The position numbers were made by a program, and so were the translations under genes. The notes below the pieces were generated by a model that saw only the letters and a list, made by a program, of their open reading frames with translations, did no database searches and had not been told where the DNA came from. A stretch of 64,000 nucleotides of DNA, from positions 16,144,001 through 16,208,000 of the forward strand of contig NC_079489.1 in assembly GCF_020520425.1 (NCBI RefSeq). The letters run 5' to 3'. Below, one piece after another: positions 1 through 11,847 of this stretch. Position 1 is the stretch's first letter; each line of letters opens with the position of its first letter. The stretch is from Spinacia oleracea (Eukaryota; Streptophyta; Magnoliopsida; Caryophyllales; Amaranthaceae).

Positions 1-236
1 AAATCCCTTACTTATTTGGTTAGTTTATTTATAATATTATTAAAAAAAAAAAAAAAAAAAAAAGAAGAGAACTAGTAGTCTGCTTTTATACGTAAGTCAG
101 CCCATTTATTCTTAGCATGGAGTCATGAAGTATTAATTCATTGTTGTTATGGTCAAAGTCAATTAGTAGCTTTCTTAGTCTTTTGTTATTTGTGTATCAC
201 CCTATAATTAGTACTTTTATATTTGTAAAAAAAAAA

Positions 237-312
<76 letters not shown>

Positions 313-351
313 AAAAAAAAAAAACAGAAAAAAAATAAAATTATTTACAAA
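1..351 (+). other. Untranslated leader of the gypsy element with A-runs and (TA)n
   Basis: This AT-rich leader precedes gag. It holds an A-run near 41-63, a (TA)n microsatellite with TG interruptions at about 237-306, and a second A-run at about 308-323. No gene is seen. The short ORFs on both strands here are products of the simple repeat. Confidence 0.7.
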
Positions 352-3300
352 ATGCCCCCGAGAACACGTCGTGGTGGTAATCATCAACCACGTCCTGTTT
401 ATGATACAATCATAGCTGATATGCAACGAGAAATCCAACGACTCCAACAACGTCTTACACGTTATGAAGCTGCCGCTGGTCCATCCCGTCAGTCAGATGA
501 CGAACAATCAGACGGTGAAGATGAAGAAGTCAATCCATTTCACCAACCCGATGGTGAATCATCAAGTGGAGAAACATCCAATACCAGGCGAACCCGTCAT
601 CCCCAACACCGAGAAAAAGATTTGGGAATAAAAGTTGATATTCCTGATTTTGAAGGAGGTGTTCATCCAGACGATTTTATTGAATGGCTTCACACCGTTG
701 AACGTGTCTTTGATTTCAAGGATATTCCAGATGATCGCAAGGTCAAGATAGTTGCAATCAAGTTCAAGAAGCATGCATCCATTTGGTGGGAGAATCTTAA
801 GAGACAACGAGAACGAGAAGATCGTAGTAAAATTCGCACATGGGATAAAATGAAGCGTGAACTCAAGCGCAAATTTTTACCAAGTCATTATCATCAAGAT
901 ATATTTCTTAAGTTCCATCACCTGGAACAAGGAAGCAAATCTGTGGCAGAGTATATTGCCGAATTTGAAGATTTATCAATGAAGTGTGACAATGCCGAGC
1001 CTGAAGAGCAGACCATTGCAAGATTCTTGACACGCCTGGACCCGAAGATCTCTAAAGTTGTACAACTCCAGCAATATTGGTCGTTCAACGATGTCACCAA
1101 GCTAGCCTTAAAAGTTGAAAGCCAACAAACAAAAGAGAAGACCGGATTCAAAACTGTCACGAAAGAGACACCTTATCGTGGTAACCCTTCAACAAGGTTT
1201 CCACCACCAAGAGCTAACTCCAGCACCACAATGAAAAAGGTCGAGAATCCAGCCGCAACCAGCAAGCCTTTCAAGCAAGTAAGTAATCCTACTTCGAGGA
1301 GATGTTTTAAGTGTCAAGGATTCGGACACAATGCTTCAGAATGTCCAAATTCTAGAATAATCTCTTTTGTCGAAGAAGAATTATTTGAAGACGATCAAGT
1401 TGAGGAAAGCCAAGAAGATGAAGCTGATCAAGAGGTCCTACATGCAGACAAAGGTGAATCACTCGTTATTCGACGTATCCTCAACGCAGCTCCTATTGAA
1501 GAAGATGAATGGTTGCGCCACAACATCTTCCACACTCGGTGTACATCTCATGGGAAGATATGCAATGTCATCATCGATAGTGGCAGTTGTGAAAATGTTG
1601 TTGCCGCGACAATGGTCGAGAAATTGAAGTTGCCTACAAAGGATCACCCTTATCCTTACAAGCTCACATGGTTGAAGAAGGGGAATGATGTCAAGGTCAC
1701 TAAACGATGCCTAATTGATTTCTCCATTGGTAAGAAATACCAAGATAAGGTATGGTGTGATGTCATTCCTATGGATGCTTGTCATTTACTTTTGGGTCGT
1801 CCATGGCAATATGATCGTCATGCAATTCATGATGGTTTTAAAAACACTTATTCCTTTGAAAAAGATGGTATTAAAATTGTTTTAGCTCCATTTAAAAGGG
1901 ATATGTTAGCAAAGCCAAGCCAAGAGAAGAGTCTCACCGTGTCTGAATCAATGTTTACTATGGCGTTAGAAGAATCGAGAGTTGCTTGTGTCCTTGTCAT
2001 GCTAGAAGAGAATAAAGAAGATCAAGGGATTCCTGACGAGATCACGCCTCTACTTCGTGAATTCAATGACATTGTGCCTGAAAAAATCCCACCTGGTCTA
2101 CCTCCAATGCGTGACATTCAACATTGTATTGATTTTGTTCCTGGTGCAGTGATTCCAAACAAAGCTGCATATCGAATGAGTCCAAAAGAGCATGAAGAAC
2201 TTCAGAGACAAGTCACCGAGCTTATGCAGAAATGTTTAGTTCGTGAAAGTGTGAGTCCTTGCACAGTTCCAGCACTCCTTGTGCCAAAGAAAGACGGATC
2301 ATGGCGTATGTGCATCGATAGTCGTACTGTCAATCGGATCACAATCAAATACAGATTTCCTATTCCTCGCCTTGATGACCTACTAGATCAATTGCATAAT
2401 GCTTTTTTATTTTCCAAAATTGATCTACGAAGTGGGTACCATCAGATTCGAATGCGACCTGAAGATGAGTGGAAGACTGCATTCAAGACTAGAGATGGAT
2501 TATACGAGCGGATGGTCATGCCATTTGGTCTTTCAAATGCACCGAGCACTTTTATGCGATTGATGAATCAGGTATTCCGCCCTTTCATTGGAAAATTCGT
2601 GGTTGTTTATTTTGATGACATCCTTGTGTATAGTCGAAATTCTGAAGAACACTTGGAGCATTTGCGGCAAATTTTTCAAGTTCTTCGTGAACAGAAATTG
2701 TATGCCAATTTGAAGAAATGTCACTTCTTGACTGACAAAGTGGTATTTCTTGGGTACGTTGTATCAAGCAATGGGATTGAGATGGATCCCAGCAAAATTG
2801 AGGCAATTATTAGCTGGCCAATTCCTCAATCAATACATGATGTTCGCAGTTTTCATGGCCTAGCATCTTTCTATCGCCGCTTCATCAAGAATTTCAGCAC
2901 TATTGCCGCCCCACTCACTGAAGTATTAAAAAAAGAAAAGTTTGAGTGGACCCGAGCTGCCCAACAAAGCTTTGAAGAACTCAAAGAAATTATCACGAGA
3001 GCACCAACTCTAGCCTTGCCAGATTTTGACAAGCTTTTTGAAGTAGATTGTGACGCTTCAGGAGTTGGTATAGGTACAGTTCTCAGTCAAGAGGGTCGAC
3101 CAATTGCCTTCTTTAGTGAGAAACTCAATGAATCAAGGCGTAAGTACTCAACGTACGAGAAGGAATTTTATGCAATTGTACGAGCCTTAGATCACTGGAG
3201 TCACTATTTGCTAGCTAAGGAATTTGTGTTGTATTCTGATCATGAGTCACTCAAGTATCTTCACAGCCAACAAAAGCTCCAGCGTCGTCATGCAAAATGG

Positions 3301-4677
3301 AGTGAGTTTTTATCTCCTTTTCACTTTGTCCTTAAGCACAAGTCTGGAACTCAAAATAAAGTTGCTGATGGTTTAAGTAGACGACATGCTTTGCTCTCAA
3401 CTCTTCAAGTCAAAGTAATTGGTTTTGAAGTTCTCAAGGATTTGTATGAAGATGATGAAGACCTTGGAGAATTCTAGAAGAAATGTGTTGAAGGCCCTCA
3501 CCGCCGGTTTCATCGTCAAGATGGTTACTTATTCAAGGGAAATCAGTTGTGCATACCAAGATGTTCCTTGCGTGATATGATACTACACGAGTGTCATGCC
3601 GGTGGTCTTGCTGGACATTTTGGTAGAGACAAGACATTGAGCATTATTGCAGAGAATTTCTATTGGCCACACATGGTTAGAGATGTCGATCGATATGTCA
3701 AAAGATGTCGAGCATGTCATATTGCAAAAGCTCGTGGTCAAAACACAGGTCTTTACACTCCATTGCCTGTTCCCGATGCTCCTTGGGAAGATGTGAGTAT
3801 GGATTTTGTTGTTGGGTTACCTCGTACCCAACGCAACAAAGATTCAATCATGGTTGTTGTTGATCGATTCTCAAAGATGGCACACTTTCTTCCATGCAAC
3901 AAGACTAATGATGCCACACAAGTTGCCGATCTTAACTTTCGAGAAATTTTGCGTCTACATGGAATTCCAAAGACAATCACTTCTGATCGAGATGTCAAAT
4001 TCATGAGTCACTTTTGGTGTACTCTATGGCGCAAATTAGGTACACGGTTGCAATTTAGCTCTGCGGCGCATCCTCAAACTGATGGTCAAACCGAAGTTGT
4101 CAACATGACTCTTGGAAACATGTTGAGAAGTCTTGTGGATAAAAACCTTCGCCAATGGGATTTGATGATAGCTCAAGCAGAATTTGCCTATAATTGTTCT
4201 CCAAGTCAAACTACTGGTGAAAGCCCGTTCAAGATCGTTTATAGTAAAAATCCGACCACACCGGTTGATCTTGCTCCACTACCTTCTCCTAACAACTTTA
4301 GTGGTGATGCTGATGAACGAGCTAGAGAAATCAAGAAGCTACATGAGAAAGTCTGAGCTCAGATCACACGGAAAAATAAACGTTACCAAGAGCAAGCGAA
4401 TAAATTTCGCAAACCGGCCACTTTTAAAGAAGGAGATTTGGTTTGGATTCACTTAAGGAAAGAAAGGTTTCCACGAGGGACACATGGAAAGCTGAAGCCA
4501 AGGGCCGATGGACCTTTCAAAGTTCTAGAAAGGATTGGAGAAAATGCATACAAGATTGAGCTTCCAGGGGAATACAATGTTTCTGCTACCTTCAATGTTA
4601 CTGATTTGTCCCCATATTATGAGGATGAGGAAGAACAAAGACTCGAGGTCGAGTCTTCTCCAACAGGGGGAGTTTGA
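352..4677 (+). pseudogene. Gag-pol polyprotein of Ty3/gypsy element, two in-frame stops
   Basis: One reading frame encodes the whole polyprotein. Gag occupies roughly residues 1-340 and ends in a CCHC zinc knuckle (C318, C321, H326, C331). The protease active site DSGS starts at residue 409. Reverse transcriptase has YFDD at 753-756, and RNase H starts with DCDASG at 899. Integrase follows at 3547-4356 with an HHCC zinc region at about 3586-3720 and catalytic D at 3802, D at 3985 and E at 4093, giving the D(35)E spacing. The frame is broken by TAG at 3475-3477, between RNase H and integrase, and by TGA at 4354-4356 after the integrase core; both sides stay in the same frame, so these are point changes, not frameshifts. 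The frame ends at TGA 4675-4677, the first bases of the 3' LTR. The start ATG at 352 is the first in frame after the leader. Confidence 0.93.
4662..4673 (+). other. Polypurine tract of the gypsy element
   Basis: A purine-rich stretch (ACAGGGGGAG) lies directly before the TGACAC border of the 3' LTR. This is the position and composition expected for the plus-strand primer of reverse transcription. It overlaps the last codons of the polyprotein. Confidence 0.7.
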
Positions 4678-5129
4678 CACAATCTTACATGTGAACATCT
4701 AATTTGACAAAGAAGCACCTCTCTACAGCCACCCCTATTGCCCTACAGCCACCCCCTATTGCCACCCTAAGTCTGCAACCGTAGAAAACTTCACCTCTTA
4801 GCCCAATAATGCTGACTTTTGTATCTTTTACATTTGAAAGCATTAATTATGTAGTTGTAATAGTACTTGAATTAAGGCTATAAATAGCCATGGTTGTAAT
4901 CGGCAGAACACAAGCCTTTGTATGAGAAATATATCAAACACTTTGAGTGTTCTTCGGGTTGAGTATAATCTCCCTTCCCCTTGGTGGTGTTACTATATCC
5001 AAGGTTCTCTTCTCTACTACTTCCTAGTGGTGTTTCTGTATCTGGGAATTAGAGAGCTGTATCGCCGGAGTAGCCGATCGGCGTGGTGATTAGGCTAATT
5101 CTATCCGACCCCTACCCAGTACGGTGTCA
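4675..5129 (+). repeat. 3' LTR of the gypsy element (455 bp)
   Basis: The LTR starts TGACAC immediately after the polypurine tract and ends GTGTCA, a perfect 6-bp inverted terminal repeat of the TG..CA type. A TATA box lies at 4879-4886, about 205 bp in. The host target-site copy on the right would be GCCAA (5130-5134); its partner lies left of the window. Confidence 0.85.
4879..4886 (+). promoter_or_regulatory. TATA box of the gypsy LTR promoter
   Basis: TATAAATA lies inside the LTR, in the sense orientation of the element. It is the likely RNA polymerase II promoter of the retrotransposon. Confidence 0.6.
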
Positions 5130-7370
5130 GCCAATATGTTACAGCTCCGTATAACTTAGTGAATAGCTGAAAAATAGATACATATTAGCCAATGTATCAG
5201 GTAACAACTGATTTCAATATCACAATTCCACTTCACTGAAGTTCACTTTGTAACCAGGCTCTACTTTGAAACCAGGTCCTATATCTCTAACTGAAATATA
5301 CCTCTATAACCCTAACAAATTATGGCACCATTTTCATTACAAAATATATTCTACTGCGTCATAAGAAGTTTGCAAAAAGTTCCTATTAAACTTCAATATC
5401 TCCATCCCTTCATTGCTAATGTTCATAAAATTGTCACTAAAAGAAAGGTGGATCTTTAATCCACATTAGACGCTTTTCCAACCAAAAAATGAAGAAAACT
5501 TTGAGAACCACAAAACAAATAACACCTGATCTTGTTGCACAGTTGATAATACATCCAATGCCATTCATAGAACACCATACACAATACAGCGGTATCCACA
5601 TCCAAATAGATTCAGAATTTCAAATCTTGACAAAATAGCACCCTCTTATTTGCGGGGAACAAACAGTGAGCAAGAAAGACACATTTTTTTTGGGGGGGCG
5701 GGGGGGGGGAAGGAATATAGCTCAATACCTTCTCCCTGGTCATCTGCTGAATTCATCATCACAAAAGTCTGCAGCTCTGTTGTTCCTGAAGCAAAGAGGT
5801 CACTTCTAGTCCCCTCGCATATGGCTCTGGTACTCAGGTTCTTCTTCGTCATTTACATAGGAGAGAACAGTCAATTTTTAAGATATAAAATGAATCAAAG
5901 TACACCCTATGAGGCATGTGATTTAAGGTAGATATCATAAAAATTCTAATACAACCATAGAAAACCCTATGTGGTAAGACCAACCATTTATCAACCACTC
6001 AAAAAAAAAAGTTCAAAGTGATTTTCTTTCACCCCTATTTTCCAGGGTTGTCAGAGGGTCTTATTGCCTCATAGTGCAACCAATGTATTGGGAAACTTTC
6101 GGGTAGATATTGTAAATGTTAAATAAAACTTTTCAGATAATCAAAAGAGATATTGCTTTCAATGTAGGGAAATTGGCCTATATGACACCAAAAACATGGT
6201 GGAAGGAGCAATGCCAACAACTAAAGTGGGAAGCACGAACCTAAAATAATTGTTCCTTTAGCTTTCTTTGGACATCCCATAGTCTTGTACAAAACTAAAA
6301 TTAAAAATCCTTGCCAATCGACTTTTATTGAACATACTGAAATATGCTAAACTTGAAAGAGATGATTTCGGCCGAATTTGAAAAACTATAGCTAGTTTCA
6401 CATTGAACGCTAAGTCATTTACAGATATACGATGATGTCTTCCATACAACTTAAGATTTTTCAAAAGGATCGAAAAAATTAGGGACGAATGTAGTCCATG
6501 ATAAAATCCACAATGGGGTAACCAAGGCTTCTCTCCACACACTTTTAGACAAAACATTTGTCTAATATATGAAACTTTCTTATGGAGAGGTTTAGAACCC
6601 TGTCCATGTACTTCTGATTACTGCTGATATTTCAGAAATACACCAAGTTTTGCCGCATAGTGCATACATCTTCTCTCCCTAAATTATGCTATTAGTGGGA
6701 TCCATTCTGCCTACTGTTGCTACTCTACATGTAATTTTAAGAACTAATAGTAAGGGAATTTTGTACTGACTATTAGGTTTCATTTCCATCTTGCTGCTCA
6801 AGAAGAAGAAAACAAGGTTTTATATCTTCAAATATGACAAACTATGATATTCTAGTCAGCACCGCAGTGGAAAAGCAAGCTAATTATAATTTTTGCAAAT
6901 AAACAATTTTCGCTATTTGGGAATATCTGTGTCACAACAACAATAAAAGCCAGCATAGATTCCAATATCAACAGGCCTAAGGAAGAATGTGTACAGAGTC
7001 TTACCCTTTTCACAGAGAGCAGTCTATCAAGGGCAACCATGGTGATCATGGAAATAAAAGGGAAAAACACAGAGATACAGCTACTATCTTTGTTTTCATA
7101 CTAGTTTATAGGAAGAGGGGAAGGGGAGAAGGAAATTACCACTGCCTTCACTCTAAAATATTGAAGAAATTTAGGGACTGGCAAAAAACAAGATAATTTA
7201 TTGCACTGTTTCTATCTTGCACCTTGACATGTGTAATTCCAGCGCAATCTCAGTCATCTTAAAACTAAAATAAAGAACATGCTTTAGAAAGCAAAATTTT
7301 GATATTTCATCACCTTTTTAGGACAGAGTAAAAATAATAGTTGTAGCAATATGGTATACAAAGTTATAAA
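5130..7370. other. Non-coding region, possible large intron or 3' flank of a minus-strand gene
   Basis: No convincing complete gene is seen. Short open frames lack homology that I recognise. There is a G-run (about 5693-5709). A possible minus-strand exon at 5729-5826 is listed separately. The rest reads as AT-rich non-coding DNA. Confidence 0.5.
5729..5826 (-). CDS. Possible isolated coding exon, unrecognised
   Basis: On the minus strand a stretch reads AICEGTRSDLFASGTTELQT and continues FVMMNSADDQGEG. It is bounded by a plausible acceptor (TACCAG before 5826) and donor (AG|GTATTG after 5729). The composition looks like real protein rather than a shadow frame, but neither neighbouring exons nor a family could be identified. 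It could be a downstream or alternative exon of the minus-strand gene at 11848-14747, or a relic cut off by the gypsy insertion to its left. Confidence 0.25.
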
Positions 7371-9376
7371 AAAGTGTTTTGGTTTTTTCCAGAAATACTA
7401 ACCTGGAAATTGTAGATGAGTTTGAGCAGCTTCTCCAAATAAAAAGTTCTACCTCTCTGGGTTCATACCTTGGGTTTCCCCTTCAACACAGAAAGCCTAC
7501 TAGAGCCAAGTTATCATTCCTTATTGACAAGCTGAGTTCAAAATTTGCCGCTTGGAAAACCAATTCTCTCTACAAAGCTGGGTGTTATCTCTTAATTCAA
7601 TCTTCCTTACTAGCCATCCCTAGATACTAAAGGCAGGTTCTCCATTGCCCCTCTTCCATAACCTTCAATCTTTGACTCAATTTGTTCGATTTTTTTTGTG
7701 GGGGGGGGGGGGGGGTGGGTGGGTGGGCAGCCCCAAAGAAATGGGTGGGTTGGGGTTCTTGTGCAACTCGGAGATAAACACTATTGCCTTGGCAAAGCTC
7801 TGTTGGAATCTGGAGACCAAGCACTCAATTGACTCGAAAATCATACATGAATAAGTACATCAAAATAGAACCTTTCCCACCTCTTTTGCTCTAGGTTCCC
7901 ATATTTGGAAAGCTGTCGGGAAGGGTTGGGCTTTGTACAAGAGAGTCTTGCTTGGCAAGTTAAGGAAGGGTCCTCCATTGACTTGTGGGTTGATAAATGG
8001 GTTGGTAATGAATCTCTTAGGGCAAGACTAATTGGGCCTGTGAATAGGGCTGAGGAAAAGCAGACAGTCAGGGATATTAAGGGGATGTCTTGTAATCAAT
8101 TAGAGAATTTCCTCTCCTTTCCTATGATCCTATCTCGCCTGATCTGCTACAAATATATGTGCTGTCCCTTTTCCCAACAAACCTGATAGGTTGTTTTCAG
8201 ACTGGCAGACGAAAAGAAAGTTCAATTCTAGCATGGTTAGAACTTGTATCAATTTGGGAAAATTAAATATCTCAAAGGGAAGTCATGATTGGGAGTGGAT
8301 CTGGGATACGGTGGGACTACCAAAGATGCTATTCTTTTATTGGCCAATTTGGTGGGATAGGTTAGCGACCAAAAAGAATCACAACTTTTAGGCTTCAAAC
8401 AAATCCTCACTGTGCTTTATGTCCAGGAATTGTTGAAGATAATGATCATATATTCAGATTTTGTGTGAGAGCAATGGATTTCTGGGAGTCTAAGGGTTTG
8501 AGTTGTGATATGTCTTCTCCTTTCAACACTTGGTTTAAGACTTCACTGTTTGCTGCCTCAACAGGTTCTGATAATATTCCCTTCAATGTTCATTTTGCTT
8601 TTGGGTGTTGGGCTATTTGGAAGCGGCGCAATGTGTGGTGCGTCTCCCAAATTAACATCCCCCTTTCTTCTTCAATCAAGCCCTCTTCCTGGGCTGCCTT
8701 GGAGTGGTTCTATACCCAAAAATAGCCGTCCAAGGAACCAAAGCCCAATCCCCCCAAATGGTCGGGCCTGCCCCATGGCACCATTAAAATTAACATAGAT
8801 GCCTCCTCTTCCCCCCTCCTTCTGCTCAGGCACTGCTGCAGTTGCTGGGAACCACTGTGGTGAGTGGATGGAAGGTAGACTCTGGTTTGTTACGCTAATG
8901 ATGTGTTATCAGCTGAACTTCTGGGAAAGAGGTCCTTTCGTGGGTTGGGGAGAAAAACTGGGATGGTTGTATCATCTCTTCTGACTGTCTTATAGCTGTC
9001 CAGGAAATATTAAGTATAAAAGTGTATAACTCCAGAAATAAAACACTCGTTGATATGTGCAGGGCACGGCTTGAAACTACAGGATGCTACACTGATTTTT
9101 GAAGACAGATCTACCAATTTAGTGGCTGACTCGATGGCGAAAAGCGCAAGGAAGAACTTTATTTTGAATTATCAAAGCTGTATTTTTCACTCACCCCCTT
9201 TGGAATGTACTAAACTTTTAATAGAAGACGCTAATCTCGCCTCTTTTGGTTTTAATAGGGCAAGTGGTGTGACGCTTGACCCTTGAAGTAATAGTCCTGT
9301 AAACTCTACGGATCCTTTTGGATCCCAACTTTGAGTTAACAATTAATCTGATGTTCTCTTTTGATAAAAAAAAAAC
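7371..9376 (+). mobile_element. 5'-truncated, decayed LINE (L1-type with RNase H)
   Basis: Pieces of a LINE ORF2 C-terminus follow each other in changing frames. About 7379-7630 is the end of reverse transcriptase (SYLGFPL, then SFLIDKLSSKFAAWK). About 7740-8080 has the connecting region with VDKWVGNESLR. About 8275-8500 is the zinc-binding zf-RVT region with HCALCPGIVEDNDHIF. About 8785-9290 is a decayed RNase H domain ending in DRSTNLVADSMAKSA. The sequence ends in an A-run at 9367-9376, as expected for target-primed insertion. Several stops and frameshifts make it non-functional. The 5' end near 7371 is where recognisable LINE coding starts; no clear target-site duplication was found. Confidence 0.8.
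7694..7729 (+). repeat. G-run with GGGT repeats (G-quadruplex potential)
   Basis: About 16 consecutive G residues are followed by three GGGT units. The run replaces coding sequence of the LINE between reverse transcriptase and the connecting region, so it looks like expansion of a short G-rich codon stretch. Confidence 0.7.
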
Positions 9377-9852
9377 AGCTATACTTCGTACAACATAAGT
9401 CCATAGTAGTTGTAGTATAAGATAAACAAAGAAAGAGGCAGAACGGGAAGTATCACAACGACAGTCACACCTTCCCCAAATCTCATCATAAGCAGGCAAG
9501 AAACTTGCTATACCAGACGGCTGACACACACAGAAGCATAAAATGGCAAAGGAAATCCATTTGATGCATAGATTGAAAAGTAAACCAAAAGAAAAGATAA
9601 TAATAAAAAAAAATTATTTACATAAAAACCATACCAACAGAAGAAGTGGAAATGAGAGAATTAAGGAGAGGCCATAGCATAAGGAAGCCACATGCAAGCA
9701 CATAGACTGGCAGATACCCCAGTGGCAATGTCACAAGAAATATGAAAGCACAAAATCTAGCATAGGAGACCCACCCTAGGGCCCACTACAACAGTCCTAG
9801 AGCACCACTAATCCCTATTGAAGATCATAACAAATTTTCTAGTGACCACCCC

Positions 9853-10023
9853 CTACCCCTCATTTGTCTTAGGCTTTTCCTTTCTCTCTTGAAATCCCTT
9901 ATTATCATGTTCTTGCTCTTCTGTAGTTCTGTCTGCCACTCTGCCTTCTCCTGAAGTGACCAAACCATCAAGACCTTGCCTCTTGCATCTTACCTTCCAT
10001 TGGAGGCAGCTCTCACTTCCACC
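9853..10023 (-). CDS. Short hydrophilic reading frame, unrecognised
   Basis: A 56-residue open frame, closed upstream by TAA and downstream by TAG, encodes a strongly charged peptide (RTTEEQEHDNKGFQERKEKP near its end). It has no ATG at a useful place. It may be the last exon of a gene or the remains of a transposon protein. No family is recognised, and chance is possible at this length. Confidence 0.15.
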   Translation of the reverse strand, partial: GGSESCLQWKVRCKRQGLDGLVTSGEGRVADRTTEEQEHDNKGFQERKEKPKTNEG

Positions 10024-10240
10024 TTATGAACCAATTTCTACTAAAACACTAAGATTGATTAATTTATGTAACTGAAAAAGTACAGGGGGAAATCATTTAT
10101 TACACCAATTTTGGTCTTAGTATTTAATACATGTTTATTACCGTTTACGCATAATTTGAAGACAACAATAAGTCATTAACTATTATGGTAGAAAGGCTAA
10201 CTTTTTATCATCTTGATGTGAAAAAGCACCCTTGTTGGTA

Positions 10241-10312
10241 TAACCCACAACAACGACCGGAAAACCAAAGCCTTATTCCCAAAAGGATGGGGTCGGGTTG
10301 CATGAACCAAGG
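10241..10312 (-). repeat. 3' tail of an RTE-type LINE or derived SINE
   Basis: The motif AAAGCCTTATTCCCAAAAGG followed by ATGGGGTCGG is the reverse complement of the well-known conserved 3' end of plant RTE LINEs and SINEs that borrow their tail. It is preceded by a short CAACAA stretch, the complement of the TTG-type tail. Only the tail is present, so this is a heavily 5'-truncated insertion. Confidence 0.5.
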
Positions 10313-11847
10313 ATTGCATCTTTATCACCCTTCCCAAAATAGCATCTTTATCTTGATTAGCACTATCACTTTATCAGCTAGAAGCCGTATCATTACACAA
10401 CATAAATTGAAATTATTTTCCTTCTAGTTTATGCGGAATCTTCTTGCCACACTGCCACAGTACTTTACTTATAGGTAAAAAAAACGGCGGTAGAAAAAAG
10501 AAATTGGGTCACCCTATAAACAACAAATTTTCGCATGCAGCAGTTCCACAAGATTAAGGTTAACAAAAAAATAGAAAAGTTATCAGAGTGAAGCACCCAT
10601 CGAATATGTGGTTAAGGCTCTCACAAGATATCCTACAAGAATTGTCTTCTGAAGGACTTCAACAATGAGTTCGGAGAGAAAAATCTACCATAACTATTTC
10701 CATCACTGAACACAGGCCATAGTTTCATGGGATCAATAAAATCTCTCCATTTTTATTATTTAGCCATTGCATGCATAACACAGCAAATAAACATCGTAGA
10801 TGGCACCTAGGCATTCCTATATTCTAGCAATTAGTCAAATGCCTATGTTCTCAGTCAAATGCATCAATCTCAATAACAGTGGGCCTGTGGCTCTACGTGA
10901 CTTAAAACCATGCACCCTATCAATAAATTCGAAGTCTTATTTCGTGCTTAGAGAGTTGCAAATGTAAGATATCGCATAAAATTCCAGAATAGTTAACAAC
11001 TGGGGAAAATGACTTAAATACAAAAATAACCATAAATCCCTATGTTGCATTAGTTCAAAAATAATTCAAACTCACGGGAGGTCTTTGAATATGGCCAGAA
11101 CAATTATGGTGTCAACTCTCCTAATGAACCTTTTAAATATATTGCAGTAATGTTTTATTTTAAGAATTACGGAGTGGTAACTGGTAAGTTTAAATACTGA
11201 AGACAATAAAGTTTTCCCCTTTGCCGACAAGGCCTGCTTTCTAACCATCCATGGACGGTTGTCTCAGTTCCCACCAAAAAATCTTTATCTTCACCTATTT
11301 CACTTTTTAAAACAAACTCTTCAATATGTTACAAGTAAAAATAATTGAGTGTAAGACCATTTCTAACAAACACCTTACACAAGTTAAACAATGGACTATT
11401 CCATGTTACTTTCCCTCAGCGATAATACTAAGAAAGATAATTCATTTGATATTGATCGGTTGATCCACTTAAACCCATTCATTGTCATAATACTTCAGAG
11501 TTCAGAATTTTATTCAGTCAGGGGCAAATCATTTATTTGTCCAAAGCCCACTTACATCTAAAAAAGTACTACTTTCAGAGGGTTTAAATACAGTGACGTT
11601 TGTCTGTGAATTTTCACTATATACACCAATATGCTACAATGGAAGATTAACGTATATAATTAACAGCCAATTAAAACAGGCATCATAGAAGCAAATTAAA
11701 TAAAGAGATTAAATCTGAAGAAAAATAACCTATGACCAAAATTGAAGAGTTGACTATAACACAGCTCTTTTTTAAAACTAAAGAGGCTTACTCCTCATAC
11801 AGCTGAAAGATGATAGTGGCATCAGCAGAATACCTCCAGGTAAAGAA

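Larger units (their letters stand above)
1..5129 (+). mobile_element. Ty3/gypsy LTR retrotransposon, 5' LTR outside window
   Basis: This is the internal region plus the 3' LTR of a Ty3/gypsy retrotransposon. Gag, protease, reverse transcriptase, RNase H and integrase follow in that order, which is the gypsy order. There is no chromodomain after integrase, and the pol frame ends exactly at the 3' LTR border; together with the gag and integrase wording this suggests the CRM-type chromovirus lineage (inference). The 5' LTR and primer-binding site are not in the window, so the age from LTR divergence cannot be read. Two stop codons in the pol frame show that this copy is dead. Confidence 0.92.
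9377..11847. other. Non-coding region, probably 3' part or flank of a minus-strand gene
   Basis: No confident gene is seen. A 56-codon minus-strand frame (9853-10023) and the 3' tail of an RTE-type LINE (10241-10312) are listed separately. The remainder is AT-rich with only short frames. Confidence 0.5.

Noticed and set aside
5650..5931. 93-codon plus-strand frame
   Set aside because: It runs across a G-run and is antisense to the more protein-like minus-strand stretch at 5729-5826.
6258..6557. 99-codon minus-strand frame
   Set aside because: No recognisable domain or splice context; it could be repeat-derived, but there is not enough to call a gene.
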